Shown here: positions 25,139 through 34,341 of the stretch, piece by piece
Layout: every line of letters starts with the position of its first letter
Numbering within the stretch: the first letter of the stretch is position 1
Assembly (NCBI GenBank): GCA_016223085.1
Contig: JACRPS010000004.1
Location: 124,001 to 188,000, forward strand
Reading direction: 5' to 3'
Length of the DNA stretch: 64,000 bases
Origin: Chloroflexota bacterium
GTDB taxonomy: Bacteria; Chloroflexota; Anaerolineae; Aggregatilineales; Phototrophicaceae
Position numbers and translations under genes: made by a program
Notes under the pieces: model-generated
What the model was told of the DNA's origin: nothing
Databases searched by the model: none
Seen by the model: only the letters and a program-made list of their open reading frames with translations

Positions 25139-25633
25139 TCAACGCCGCTGCTGCTCCTCGGTACTATAAGCTGGCCTGCCAAAAAATTCCCACGCCCAGG
25201 CAAAGCGCACACCGGCGGCCTCCGCCGTCTGCCGGTCAGACTCCATATCGCCGACGTACAGCGTATCGTCCGGCGGAAAACCCAGCGCGTCCATCAGGTA
25301 TTGTATCATGCCCGGATTCGGTTTGCGGAAGCGGCTGTCGCGCTTCGCCCGCTTGACCGTGCCACGTGGATGGGTCACGCACAGCGCGTACAGATCAGCG
25401 CCGATGGCATCGGCCAGCGTTTTCACCAGCAGGGTTGCGGCGTGATGGTCAAAATGGCCGAAAGCCACGCCACCCTGATTGGTGGCAATCGCTAGTGTAT
25501 GCCCTTCCGCGCGGAGCTGCGCACACCGCTCTACTACATCAGGGTACAGCACCTGTTCGGTCAGTGTGTTGGCCGGTCGCCCGGGCGCCGGATTTTGAAC
25601 CAGCGTACCGTCCTTGTCAAAGATAATCAGCAT
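25139..25633 (-). CDS. HAD-IIIA family phosphatase (GmhB-like)
   Basis: This 164-residue HAD phosphatase has motif I IFDKDGTL, motif II AIATNQGG and motif IV LYVGDMESDRQTAEAAG. It is related to GmhB and to the polynucleotide-kinase phosphatase group. It lacks the four-Cys zinc loop that is seen in the other GmhB-like protein at 9424. The ATG at 25631-25633 has GAGG 5 bases upstream and gives the canonical start. It is the first gene of a minus-strand run and diverges from a GH4 gene. The substrate may be a sugar or nucleotide phosphate. Confidence 0.85.
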   Translation of the reverse strand: MLIIFDKDGTLVQNPAPGRPANTLTEQVLYPDVVERCAQLRAEGHTLAIATNQGGVAFGHFDHHAATLLVKTLADAIGADLYALCVTHPRGTVKRAKRDSRFRKPNPGMIQYLMDALGFPPDDTLYVGDMESDRQTAEAAGVRFAWAWEFFGRPAYSTEEQQRR

Positions 25634-25649
25634 AAGAACCTCATTCCAG

Positions 25650-25678
25650 TTTTTATTTTTGAGAACAGCGCGGTTCAA
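25650..25678 (-). promoter_or_regulatory. Candidate promoter of the HAD/pcp/nuclease run
   Basis: On the minus strand TTGAAC (25678-25673) and TAAAAA (25655-25650) are 17 bases apart, about 17 bases upstream of the ATG at 25633. The -10 box matches the consensus at 4 of 6 positions. Confidence 0.35.
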
Positions 25679-25704
25679 CGAATACAGTAGACACAGCTCA
25701 CCGG

Positions 25705-25733
25705 TTTACTTGCCCGCCGGTCTGGACTATCAT
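25705..25733 (+). promoter_or_regulatory. Candidate promoter of the GH4 gene
   Basis: TTTACT (25705-25710) and TATCAT (25728-25733) are 17 bases apart and 33 bases before the ATG at 25767, with GAAGGAG in between. The spacing and position fit a sigma-70-type promoter. Confidence 0.45.
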
Positions 25734-25766
25734 TCTAGCCGAAACGCGCTCGAAGGAGTACCAAAC

Positions 25767-27137
25767 ATGAAACTGGTTGTCATCGGCGGCGCAGGCGTTC
25801 GCACCCCTCAGTTGATCGCCCCGCTGGTGCGCCGCGCCGGCAGTTTAGGGCTGCGTGAATTGTGGTTGATGGACATCAACGCCGACAAGCTGGACCTGAT
25901 CGGACGGCTGTGCCAGACACTGGCCGAGCAGCAGGGCGCGCCGTTCCGCGTGCGGCTGACGACTGATGCCCGCGAAGCGATACAGAACGCGGACCACATC
26001 ATCACCACGATTCGGCCTGGCTTTGAACAGGGGCGCGCCACCGACGAGCGTATCGCGTTCCGTCACCGTGTATTAGGCCAGGAAACGACCGGCGCGGGTG
26101 GTTTTGCGATGGCGATGCGCAGCATCCCGGCAATTCTTGACTATGCCCGGTTAGCCGCTGACCTGGCTCCGCGTGCCTGGATTTACAACTTCACCAACCC
26201 GGCAGGACTGGTCGTACAAGCGTTGCATGACGCTGGTTTCCGGCAGGTGGTTGGTATCTGCGACAGTGCCAACGGTGCGCAGCACGCCGCCAGCCGTTAT
26301 CTGCATATCCCATCGGAGCGCATCCGGCACGAAGTATTTGGCCTGAATCACCTGTCGTGGACGCGCAGCGTACGGGTAGACCCCGACGAGGACGGCGGGG
26401 AAGAAGTGCTGCCTGCCCTGCTCAACGACCCGCGCTTCATTCAGTCCACCCACATGGCGATCTTTGCACCGGCGGTGCGGGAACTTCAGGGGATGTTCCT
26501 CAACGAATACCTGCACTATTTTTACCACCGCGACGAAGTCTTAAGCGCCTTACTGGCGAAGCCGGAAACACGCGGCGAGGAAGTGCTGCGCCTGACAACC
26601 GAACTGCTGCGCCGCCTGCGGGAAATAAACCCTGCTGAAAACCCCGACCGCGCATTAGCCGTTTATCACGGCCTGATGGGTCAGCGCAGCGCCAGCTATA
26701 TGGTGCACGCGCGTCAGGACAACGTAGCGGTCGCCGAACTCCCTGAACTGCCGGAAGACGAAGGTTATGCCGGCGTTGCGCTGGACTGCATCCAGTCCAT
26801 TGCCACTGGCAAAACCCTGTTCACGGGTCTCAATGTCCCGAACAACGGAGCAATTGACGGCCTGCGTGACGACGATGTAGTCGAAGTGACCTGCCGCGTG
26901 GACAGCACCGGCATCCATCCGCTGCCCATCGGCGCGATACCGGAAGGTGCTTATCTTCTGATTCGCACGGTCAAACGCTACGAACGACTGGCGACACAGG
27001 CCATTTTACAGCGTTCCAGGCTGCTGGCCGTGGAAGCCCTGGCGACCCACCCGCTGATCGGGTCGTATCCACTGGCGGTCAGGCTGGTGGATGAGTTTGT
27101 CGAAGCGCACCGCCCGCTGGTTGGTGACTGGCATTAA
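25767..27137 (+). CDS. Glycoside hydrolase family 4 (NAD-dependent 6-phospho-glycosidase type)
   Basis: This 456-residue enzyme cleaves glycosides through an NAD+ and metal-dependent redox mechanism typical of GH4. The N-terminal Rossmann segment is [15 protein letters not shown]. The metal-site residues appear as GICDSANGA (Cys) and FGLNHLSW (His), and an NFTNPAG motif follows the second dinucleotide-binding strand. Known activities are 6-phospho-beta-glucosidase and alpha-galacturonidase; the substrate here is uncertain. The ATG at 25767 has GAAGGAG upstream; a longer frame to 25614 runs into the divergent gene. Its end overlaps the next gene by 4 bases. Confidence 0.92.
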   Translation: MKLVVIGGAGVRTPQLIAPLVRRAGSLGLRELWLMDINADKLDLIGRLCQTLAEQQGAPFRVRLTTDAREAIQNADHIITTIRPGFEQGRATDERIAFRHRVLGQETTGAGGFAMAMRSIPAILDYARLAADLAPRAWIYNFTNPAGLVVQALHDAGFRQVVGICDSANGAQHAASRYLHIPSERIRHEVFGLNHLSWTRSVRVDPDEDGGEEVLPALLNDPRFIQSTHMAIFAPAVRELQGMFLNEYLHYFYHRDEVLSALLAKPETRGEEVLRLTTELLRRLREINPAENPDRALAVYHGLMGQRSASYMVHARQDNVAVAELPELPEDEGYAGVALDCIQSIATGKTLFTGLNVPNNGAIDGLRDDDVVEVTCRVDSTGIHPLPIGAIPEGAYLLIRTVKRYERLATQAILQRSRLLAVEALATHPLIGSYPLAVRLVDEFVEAHRPLVGDWH

Positions 27138-27643
27138 GCGCCGCCGTTGTTCGAGACCATGCCGGCGCGCTCGCGCACGTCACCCATGATCCGCGCGGGT
27201 ACGCCAGCCACAATCGCGTAGTCCGGAACATCCTTCGTTACCACCGCGCCGGCGCCCACCAGTGCGCCTTTGCCGATGGTGATGCCACCCATGATCGTGG
27301 CGTTGCTACCAATCGAAGCGCCGGCGCAGATGCGGGTTTTGACCAGCGTCCAGTCGGTGGTGGACTTAAGCTGACCGTCAGCATTGACGGCGGCGGGGAA
27401 CAGGTCGTTGATAAACATCACGCCGTGTCCAACAAACACGCCATCCTCAATCGTTACACCTTCGCAGATAAACGAATGGGACTGAATCTTGCAGCGTTTG
27501 CCGATGCTCACGCCGGCCTGAATTTCAATAAATGGGCCAATCTGGGTGTCATCACCAATCGTACAACCATAAAGGTTGACCAGATCGGGGTGGAAAATCC
27601 GCACGTTTTGCCCTAACTGCACGCTGTTGCTGACCGGCACCAT
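27134..27643 (-). CDS. Left-handed beta-helix acetyltransferase (WbpD/WlbB-like)
   Basis: This 169-residue protein consists of hexapeptide repeats (for example [39 protein letters not shown]). It acts as a trimer that transfers an acetyl group from acetyl-CoA. The overall sequence resembles UDP-2-acetamido-3-amino-2,3-dideoxyglucuronate N-acetyltransferase. The matching dehydrogenase and aminotransferase genes lie at 28927 and 30042, which supports this role. The ATG at 27641-27643 has GAGGAGG upstream, and a TTG at 27646 is possible. It is transcribed away from the cluster. Confidence 0.85.
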   Translation of the reverse strand: MVPVSNSVQLGQNVRIFHPDLVNLYGCTIGDDTQIGPFIEIQAGVSIGKRCKIQSHSFICEGVTIEDGVFVGHGVMFINDLFPAAVNADGQLKSTTDWTLVKTRICAGASIGSNATIMGGITIGKGALVGAGAVVTKDVPDYAIVAGVPARIMGDVRERAGMVSNNGGA

Positions 27644-27698
27644 CAACCTCCTCGTTAGAACGATTCCAATAAAAGCACCTCGTTTTGCTTACACAGCC

Positions 27699-27725
27699 AT
27701 TATATAAGCATTTGATGTTTGTAAA
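27699..27725 (-). promoter_or_regulatory. Candidate promoter of the acetyltransferase gene
   Basis: On the minus strand, a perfect TATAAT (27704-27699) is preceded at 15 bases by TTTACA (27725-27720). The spacing is short, but the sequences are good. An imperfect inverted repeat covers the -35 box. Confidence 0.4.
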
Positions 27726-27960
27726 GCGGCTAACCTATATCTATACCTGTAAGGTAATGAGACGCTTACAAACCGATCCTATGCGGTGTCCTATCCCATG
27801 TGTCCTATAAATAATCCTTCTGACTCATAACAGAAACATTCAGGTTTATTGCTGAGTTCGGAATAAAAATAACCCGTTTTCTTAATTCTTACACTATTTA
27901 TACGCAACGGATTTTAGCCCGATGCTAGGCATGGATTTTACGATGCTGGCAACCTAAACA

Positions 27961-27977
27961 CGGTTCGTAACGAACCG
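27961..27977. repeat. Palindrome CGGTTCG-taa-CGAACCG
   Basis: Perfect 7-base arms flank a 3-base centre, 47 bases upstream of the sugar transferase start. It may be an operator or a small structured element. No regulator is adjacent. Confidence 0.35.
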
Positions 27978-28024
27978 CGCCTGATCGTTTAGTGGGTTCG
28001 TTTCATGTGCTGTCGAGGTCGTAG

Positions 28025-28858
28025 ATGTCAAGACTACCGTCGCTTGCTATTGTGAAGGGTGTAATCACAGCCATCGCGCTGTTGATGGTATCGCCGCTGA
28101 TCGTTGAACCCAAAACCCTGGTTATGAGCAAGCCGCAGGCCAGGTCAGCCGCCCCCCGGACGGTTCGCCTAAGCCAGTCTTACCTCATCCTGAAACGGCT
28201 GTTTGACATGACGGTCGCGGCTGTTCTGCTGTTCGTCCTGTCGCCGCTGATGCTGGCGATCATCATCGCCATCCGGCTGGACTCCTCCGGCGGCGCGATC
28301 TTCGCCCAGGAACGAGTCGGTACCCGCGTACGGGTCAAAAACGGTCAGCGCCACTGGTACATCTACCCGTTTGTGGTTTACAAGTTCCGCACGATGCGTC
28401 AGGATGCAGACAGTGAACTGCACCGGGCTTTTGTGAAGGCGTTGATTGAGAAGGATACCAGCACCATTCAACAGATGCAGGGCGACGAAGTGCCGGAGGA
28501 CACCCGGTACAAGCTGACCCGCGACCCACGCGTGACACGCGTCGGCCACTGGCTGCGCAAGACCAGCCTGGACGAACTGCCCCAGCTTTGGAATGTGCTG
28601 AAAGGCGACATGTCGCTGGTCGGGCCGCGTCCGCCGCTGCCCTACGAGGTTGAGCTGTACAGCCCGGAACACCTGCGCCGCCTGGAAGCGCAGCCGGGGC
28701 TGACCGGCCTGTGGCAGGTCAGCGCCCGTAGCGCAGTGGACTTCGACGGGATGGTGGCGCTGGACGTGCAGTACATCGAACACCAGTCATTCTGGGAGGA
28801 CCTCAGAATCTTTTTTAAGACGCCGCTGGCCGTCTTAAAAGGTCGCGGCGCGGTCTAA
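28025..28858 (+). CDS. Initiating sugar-phosphate transferase (polyprenyl-phosphate type)
   Basis: This 277-residue bacterial sugar transferase adds the first sugar-1-phosphate to undecaprenyl phosphate and so starts a repeat unit. A hydrophobic stretch at 12-27 and the re-entrant helix near 62-83 (TVAAVLLFVLSPLMLAI) are followed by the catalytic region (VYKFRTMRQDADSE, TSLDELPQLWNVLKGDMSLV, PGLTGLWQVSARS). The ATG at 28025 has GAGG 7 bases upstream. It is the first gene of the exopolysaccharide cluster. The sugar added (for example GlcNAc or galactose) cannot be told. Confidence 0.93.
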   Translation: MSRLPSLAIVKGVITAIALLMVSPLIVEPKTLVMSKPQARSAAPRTVRLSQSYLILKRLFDMTVAAVLLFVLSPLMLAIIIAIRLDSSGGAIFAQERVGTRVRVKNGQRHWYIYPFVVYKFRTMRQDADSELHRAFVKALIEKDTSTIQQMQGDEVPEDTRYKLTRDPRVTRVGHWLRKTSLDELPQLWNVLKGDMSLVGPRPPLPYEVELYSPEHLRRLEAQPGLTGLWQVSARSAVDFDGMVALDVQYIEHQSFWEDLRIFFKTPLAVLKGRGAV

Positions 28859-28926
28859 CCCAAACGCCAGTTACGCTGCATTGCAGCCTGAACCAGGTTT
28901 TACTGTAGTTGTGAGGAGTGAGAAGC

Positions 28927-30027
28927 ATGAATCCAGTCAAAATCGGCGTCATCGGCTACGGCTACTGGGGGCCAAACCTGACACGTAATTTTGTTGAACT
29001 CCCAAAGTCGGAACTGGTGGCTGTCGCCGACATGAAGGAAGAACGACTGCAACAGGTAAAACGGCTTTACCCACAGGTGCAGACTGTCCGCGATTACCGC
29101 GACCTGTTTGCAATGGGGTTGGATGCCGTTGTCGTAGCGACCCCGCCAGCCACCCACTACGCCATCGCCCGGGATTGCCTGGAACACGGCCTGCACGTGC
29201 TGGTGGAAAAACCACTCACGATTCGTGCTCAGGATGCCGAAGACCTGATTGAAGTGGCGGAAACCAATGGGTTGACGCTGATGGTCGGCAATACGTTCGA
29301 GTATAACGCCGCTGTCCAGGCGCTGAAGCAGATCATTGACGCGGGCGAACTCGGCGAAATCTATTACATCAACGCGGTTCGCACCAACCTGGGGCTATAT
29401 CAGCCGAACGTCAACGCCATGTGGGACCTTGCCCCGCACGATCTGTCCATCCTGTTTTATCTGCTGGGCAAAGAACCAACCAGCGTCAGCGCAATGGGCG
29501 GCGCTTCGGTCTTCAAACACATTCATGACGTGGTGTACATGCACCTGAAGTTCGGCGACAACCTGCTGGCACACATCCATGTTAGCTGGCTCGACCCGAA
29601 CAAGGTACGCCGGATTACCGTCGTCGGCAGCAAGAAAATGGCGGTCTACGACGACGTGGAAAATCTGGAAAAGATCAAAATCTTCGACAAAGGCGTGGAT
29701 GCCCCGCCCTATACCGATAGCTTCGGTGAATTCCAGTGCAGCTACCGCTACGGCAATATCGTCGTGCCGCACATCCAGTTTGTTGAGCCGCTGCGGGTGG
29801 AATGCGATCACTTCATCAACTGCATCCTCACCGGCGAAGTGCCGCGCAGCAACGGCCTGGTTGGCCTGCGGATTGTGAAGGTGCTGGAAGCCGCTTCGCA
29901 ATCGCTGCACAACAACGGCCAGCCGTACCCGATCCAGCCGCCGCCCGCGCGTAGCTGGCGCATCGTGTCCCCCCGGCAGGGCGTCAGCGTTGTTAATCAT
30001 ACTTCCCAGACCGCACCGTTATCATAA
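28927..30027 (+). CDS. Gfo/Idh/MocA-family dehydrogenase (WlbA/WbpB-like)
   Basis: This 366-residue NAD(P)-dependent oxidoreductase opens with VKIGVIGYGYWGPNLTRNF, and has the VEKPLT motif with its catalytic Lys and an FEYNAAV segment. The C-terminal domain has DLAPHDLSILFYLLG. It resembles the WbpB/WlbA enzymes that oxidise UDP-GlcNAc-uronate at C3. The ATG at 28927 has GAGGAG 8 bases upstream; a GTG at 28918 overlaps it. Its partner genes are the aminotransferase downstream and the acetyltransferase at 27134. Confidence 0.9.
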   Translation: MNPVKIGVIGYGYWGPNLTRNFVELPKSELVAVADMKEERLQQVKRLYPQVQTVRDYRDLFAMGLDAVVVATPPATHYAIARDCLEHGLHVLVEKPLTIRAQDAEDLIEVAETNGLTLMVGNTFEYNAAVQALKQIIDAGELGEIYYINAVRTNLGLYQPNVNAMWDLAPHDLSILFYLLGKEPTSVSAMGGASVFKHIHDVVYMHLKFGDNLLAHIHVSWLDPNKVRRITVVGSKKMAVYDDVENLEKIKIFDKGVDAPPYTDSFGEFQCSYRYGNIVVPHIQFVEPLRVECDHFINCILTGEVPRSNGLVGLRIVKVLEAASQSLHNNGQPYPIQPPPARSWRIVSPRQGVSVVNHTSQTAPLS

Positions 30028-30041
30028 GGAAGACAGGCATC

Positions 30042-31172
30042 ATGCTCCAGAAAGTTCCGTTTGTTGATCTCGTCGCTCAGCACCAGCCGATTCAGGACGA
30101 GGTGAACCGCGCCGTGATGGCGGTTCTCACCAAAGCCAACTTTATCCTCGGCAGCGAGGTTGAGCAGTTCGAGCAGGAATTTGCTGCCTACTGCGGCACA
30201 CCGCATGCGGTTGGCGTGGACAGCGGCCTGTCCGCGCTCAAGCTGGCGCTGGAAGCCTACGGTATTGGCCCTGGTGACGAGGTGATAGTCCCGGCCAACA
30301 CGTTTATTGCGACGGCGGCGGCGGTCACGTTCACGGGCGCGAAAGTGGTTCTGGTGGACATCCGCCCTAACAGTTACAACCTCGACCCGGAGCGGGTGGA
30401 AGCCGCGATCACGCCGCGCACGAAAGCCATTATCCCGGTGCATCTGTACGGCACGCCGGCGCCGATGGACGAAATCATGGACATCGCCCGCCGGCATAAC
30501 CTGATCGTAATCGAAGATGCCTGTCAGGCGCACGGTGCCTACTATCAGGACAAACGCGCCGGTTCCCTCGGCCACGCCGCCGCCTTCAGCTTCTACCCGG
30601 CCAAGAACCTGGGCGCGGCAGGCGACGGTGGCATTCTGGTCACCAATGACGAGCAGGTGGCGGAGAAAGTCCGCGCCATGCGGAACTGCGGGCAGAAAGA
30701 GAAATACCATCATATCACCACGCCGTACAACCACCGCCTGGATACCCTGCACGCAGCCGTCCTCAGCGTTAAACTGCGCCGACTGGATGGCTGGAATGAA
30801 GCGCGCGGCGAACGCGCCCGGCTGTATAACCGGCTGCTGGTCGGCAGCGGCGTGGTTACGCCGGAAGTGCCCGCCAATACCGTCCCGGTCTGGCACCTGT
30901 ACGTCATCCGCGCCGCGAACCGGGATGGGCTGAAGGACTATCTGGCCGAACGCGGTATCAGCACGGCGCTGCACTACCCCATTCCGATTCACACGCAGCC
31001 TTTTTATCAGAACCTGGGCTATCGAGAGGGCGACTTCCCGATTACGGAGCAGTACGCGAAGCAAATCCTGTCGCTGCCGATGTACGCCGAACTGCCGCTG
31101 GAAGCAGTTGAGTACGTGGCCGACGCCATTCAGCACTATGTTTCGGAAAGACAGGTGGCGCTGCCGGTCTGA
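30042..31172 (+). CDS. DegT/DnrJ/EryC1 sugar aminotransferase (WbpE-like)
   Basis: This 376-residue PLP enzyme transfers an amino group to a keto-sugar nucleotide. The PLP-binding Lys is K188 in FSFYPAKNLGAAGDGG, and the PLP phosphate region is GVDSGLSALKLAL. The DACQAHGA motif (Asp that contacts the PLP ring nitrogen) is also present. Together with the dehydrogenase 14 bases upstream, it would make the 3-amino group of a UDP-diacetamido-uronic acid. An AAGGAAG site precedes the ATG. Confidence 0.92.
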   Translation: MLQKVPFVDLVAQHQPIQDEVNRAVMAVLTKANFILGSEVEQFEQEFAAYCGTPHAVGVDSGLSALKLALEAYGIGPGDEVIVPANTFIATAAAVTFTGAKVVLVDIRPNSYNLDPERVEAAITPRTKAIIPVHLYGTPAPMDEIMDIARRHNLIVIEDACQAHGAYYQDKRAGSLGHAAAFSFYPAKNLGAAGDGGILVTNDEQVAEKVRAMRNCGQKEKYHHITTPYNHRLDTLHAAVLSVKLRRLDGWNEARGERARLYNRLLVGSGVVTPEVPANTVPVWHLYVIRAANRDGLKDYLAERGISTALHYPIPIHTQPFYQNLGYREGDFPITEQYAKQILSLPMYAELPLEAVEYVADAIQHYVSERQVALPV

Positions 31173-31252
31173 GCGGGCCGGCAGCGACCTGTTGCCGGTG
31201 GGCTGCCAGCGCAGTTCCACCGGTCATTGTTGGTTGAGCAGAGAGGTTTACA

Positions 31253-33091
31253 GTGGAAGCATCGAGCTACTTCAAGGTTGTTCGCAACCGCATTGGCATC
31301 ATCTTTCTCACCATGCTGGTGACAGTGGTCGTGGTTGCGGTCGGAACACTGCAAACGCCGCGTCTGTACGAAGCCTCGACCAAGCTCCGCATCATGCCTT
31401 ACGGTGTAAACTCGCCGGATTACGGGGCTTTTGTGTACTTTGACCGGCTGGTGAACACCTATACCAACATCCTGAACAGCGAAACCCTCACGAATGAGGC
31501 TGAGCAGCAGCTAGGTCTGGAGGAACTGCCAGATTACACGGTCGCGCTGATCCCGCAAACCGAGATCATGCAGATCACGGTGCAGGCGGACAGCGCGGAA
31601 CGGGCAGCGCTGGTTGCCAATACGCTGGCGCAACTGCTGATTGAACACAACTCGACTTCTTACATTTCCGACGATAACGAACTGCGCACCCTGCTGCGTG
31701 GACGGCTGGAAGAACTGCGAGTGCAGATCGGCAACCTGATTTCCGAGCGCAACGCCGTGATTCAAAATCGGTGGCTGTTCAGCGAACGGCTGGCCGATAT
31801 TGAGCAGGAACTCGCCAGTCTAGGACAGGCCTATAACAATGTACTGAACACGTATAACCAGGCTGTTGTTTCACAGTCAGTCATGGCAAGTGCGATCAGC
31901 ATCATGGAACCTGCCACCGCGCCGAAAGAGCCGCTGCCGTCCTACACATCCCGGAATCTCATTCTGGCTGGGATTGCGGGGCTGACGGGAGGAATGCTGC
32001 TGGCGTTTATGGTGGAAAGCCGCAACCCACAGTTTTATTCGAACCGTCAAATTGAAGCGATTACCCGCATACCGATTATTGGCCGCATCCCCCATCTGGG
32101 CCGGCGCTTCCGTCGAAATGTCTTTGAAGGCGACCGGCTGGGGATGGAAGCCTTCCGTCGGCTGCGCACGCATGTCCTGACGCGCGCGAAAAACGAACCG
32201 CTGCGGTCGCTGGTCGTGACCAGCGCCGCGAAAGGCGAGGGCAAAACCACCATTGCCGCCAACCTGGCTGCCGCGATGGCCTACAGCGGCCTGCGCGTGC
32301 TGCTGGTGGACGCCAACCTGACGCCGGTCAAAGGCACGGCAGACAGCCGCACCGTGAAGATGCCCAAGCTGCCGCCTGTAGCCAACCGCCACAAGCCGCG
32401 CCCGACTGCTGAGCGCGTGGTACGCAGCGTTGCCAGCGCCACGCAGAAATCATCGCAGGCGGTGAAGGTGTACAACCGCACCGAACTGGAAAATCTGGAG
32501 CAGCAGCACCGCAGCACGGTCGGACAGCGCCAATCCACAGCGCGAAACAATGGCAACGGCCATCAACCTGGTCTCACGCAACTGCTTCAGGACAGGGTCA
32601 CGGTGCGCGAGGCCATTCAGGATACCGAAATCCCTAATCTGCGTATGATGCTGTCTGGCGAAGGGGCAGTGAATTCTGCCGAACTGCTCAGTTCTGGTGA
32701 CTTCCACGATCTAATCAAGCGGCTGCTGCCAGATTACGACCTGATCGTGTTTGATACCCCCGCCGTAATGACAACGGCAGACGCACAGATCATCGCGCGG
32801 CAGACCGACGGTGTGCTATGGGTTATCAACCCGGCGGTCAGCGGCCAGAAAGCTGCCGCCTATACCCGTGACCAGTTACAGGATGTTGGTGCCAACATGG
32901 TGGGCATCGTCGTGAACAATGTGGGCAGCAAGGATCTGTTTGAGGTGTCCAATCTGATCGAAACACTGCCGGTGACGCCGCGGTACTACCCCTCACCCTC
33001 GCTGTACGAGGGGAATCCCCCGCCGCGTTACCAGCCGGCCAATCCACAGGCTGTTACGCCCAACGGGACTGACAAACATCTTGTGGACTGA
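31253..33091 (+). CDS. Wzz-type chain-length protein fused to BY-kinase
   Basis: This 612-residue polysaccharide co-polymerase has an N-terminal Wzz domain with two membrane helices (about 14-34 and 230-250) and a C-terminal tyrosine kinase domain. The kinase Walker A is SAAKGEGKTT (K331), Walker A' is LLVDANL (D353) and Walker B is DLIVFDTP (D501). Between A' and the usual GLTQLLQD segment lies an 80-residue polar insert (about 357-437). Four Tyr occur in a short C-terminal tail after residue 575, the likely autophosphorylation cluster. The GTG at 31253 has GAGAGG upstream. It controls chain length and export in the EPS cluster. Confidence 0.9.
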   Translation: MEASSYFKVVRNRIGIIFLTMLVTVVVVAVGTLQTPRLYEASTKLRIMPYGVNSPDYGAFVYFDRLVNTYTNILNSETLTNEAEQQLGLEELPDYTVALIPQTEIMQITVQADSAERAALVANTLAQLLIEHNSTSYISDDNELRTLLRGRLEELRVQIGNLISERNAVIQNRWLFSERLADIEQELASLGQAYNNVLNTYNQAVVSQSVMASAISIMEPATAPKEPLPSYTSRNLILAGIAGLTGGMLLAFMVESRNPQFYSNRQIEAITRIPIIGRIPHLGRRFRRNVFEGDRLGMEAFRRLRTHVLTRAKNEPLRSLVVTSAAKGEGKTTIAANLAAAMAYSGLRVLLVDANLTPVKGTADSRTVKMPKLPPVANRHKPRPTAERVVRSVASATQKSSQAVKVYNRTELENLEQQHRSTVGQRQSTARNNGNGHQPGLTQLLQDRVTVREAIQDTEIPNLRMMLSGEGAVNSAELLSSGDFHDLIKRLLPDYDLIVFDTPAVMTTADAQIIARQTDGVLWVINPAVSGQKAAAYTRDQLQDVGANMVGIVVNNVGSKDLFEVSNLIETLPVTPRYYPSPSLYEGNPPPRYQPANPQAVTPNGTDKHLVD

Positions 33092-33105
33092 TAGGAGGCA
33101 GCATC

Positions 33106-34341
33106 GTGCAGCAACGACGAGTTTGTTTTATCAGCCAGCGCGTTTATCCCGGTGATGCCCGTCTGGAAACCCAGATCAAGGCGCTGCAGGAAGCTGGCTA
33201 CCGCGTAGATATGATCTGTATGAGAAGCGGCAGCCAACCACTGGCAGACACGGTTGAGGGCACACACATCTATCGTATTCCGTCGCTCACCCGGCAGCGG
33301 GCCGGCAAACTGCGTTACATCCTGGAGTACGCCAGCTTCTGGCTGCCAACGTTAGTGCTCATCACCCTCCTACAGCTGCTGCGGCGTTACGATCTGGTGC
33401 ACGTCACTAACCTGCCGGATGCGCTGGTGTTCGCGGCAGTAGTACCGAAGCTGCTGGGCGCGAAGATCATATTTGATGTGCGCGAATGTACGCCGGAGAT
33501 GTTTATTGACCGCTTCGGCGCACGACCAGGGGGCAAGGCCATCTGGCTGATGGCCGCCATCGAACAGGCGGCCATCCGGTTTGCCGATGCCACCGTCACC
33601 TGTACCGACCAAATGCGGCAGGCGCTGATTGGACGTGGTGGCAGCCCGGGAAAAATCTCGGTGATGCTAAATGTTGGGTCAGGCCGGTTACAGGCGCTCG
33701 CTCCGGTTTTGCCCGATCCCGCCGCGCTGGCCAGCCCGTTCCGCATTGTCACCCACGGCACGATCATCAAACGTTACGGGCACGAAACGTTAATCCGCGC
33801 CATGCCACTGGTCATTCAACGGCTGCCACAGGTGAAGCTGGAAATTATCGGGCGAGGACAGGCCGCGCCGGAGCTAAAACAGCTTGTCGCCCAGCTTGGG
33901 GTGCAGGATCACGTCACGTTCCTGGGCTTCCTGCCGGAAGACGAGCTGTTTTCACGGCTGCGCACGGCGCACTGTGGCGTGGTGCCGATTCTGCGCAACC
34001 CGGAAGCCGATCTGGTACACACGTATAAGATGTACGAGTACATTCACCTTGGCCTGCCCGTCATCATCAGTCGCACATCGGCGGTGGAAGCCTATTTCGA
34101 TGACAGCAGCCTGTACTTCACGGAAGCCGGCAATCCCGAGTCGTTGGCACACGCGATTATTGATCTGGCGCTCCATCCGCAGAAGCGCTACGACCTCGCC
34201 CGCCGCGCGCGGGAAACGTATGACACGAGTTACGCGCCGCATAAACAACGGGCTGTTTACGCGCGGCTGGTGATTCAGGTACTGGATGTGCCAGTGGGCG
34301 GGGCGCCGCTGGCGACACGACACGAGAATGCACAGCCATGA
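33106..34341 (+). CDS. Glycosyltransferase family 4 (EPS)
   Basis: This 411-residue GT-B transferase has an N-terminal fold with VDMICMRSGSQPLADTVEGT and the GT4 C-terminal donor site. That site shows FRIVTHGTIIKRYGHETLI and, with some variation, an E-x7-E-like region at MYEYIHLGLPVIIS. A GTG start with AGGAGG 7 bases upstream is used. It is part of the plus-strand EPS operon and ends overlapping the polymerase start (ATGA). The sugar donor is unknown. Confidence 0.88.
   Translation: MQQRRVCFISQRVYPGDARLETQIKALQEAGYRVDMICMRSGSQPLADTVEGTHIYRIPSLTRQRAGKLRYILEYASFWLPTLVLITLLQLLRRYDLVHVTNLPDALVFAAVVPKLLGAKIIFDVRECTPEMFIDRFGARPGGKAIWLMAAIEQAAIRFADATVTCTDQMRQALIGRGGSPGKISVMLNVGSGRLQALAPVLPDPAALASPFRIVTHGTIIKRYGHETLIRAMPLVIQRLPQVKLEIIGRGQAAPELKQLVAQLGVQDHVTFLGFLPEDELFSRLRTAHCGVVPILRNPEADLVHTYKMYEYIHLGLPVIISRTSAVEAYFDDSSLYFTEAGNPESLAHAIIDLALHPQKRYDLARRARETYDTSYAPHKQRAVYARLVIQVLDVPVGGAPLATRHENAQP

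Larger units (their letters stand above)
27644..28024. other. AT-rich divergent intergenic region
   Basis: This 381-base region is clearly richer in A and T than the surrounding genes and shows no coding frame. It holds a candidate minus-strand promoter (27699-27725), an imperfect inverted repeat with arms at 27717-27727 and 27764-27773, and a small palindrome CGGTTCG-taa-CGAACCG at 27961-27977. No clear plus-strand promoter was found for the sugar transferase gene. Confidence 0.6.

Noticed and set aside
25614-25766. Upstream extension of the GH4 gene
   Set aside because: The extra 51 residues overlap the divergent HAD gene and its promoter; GAAGGAG and the conserved N-terminus support ATG 25767.
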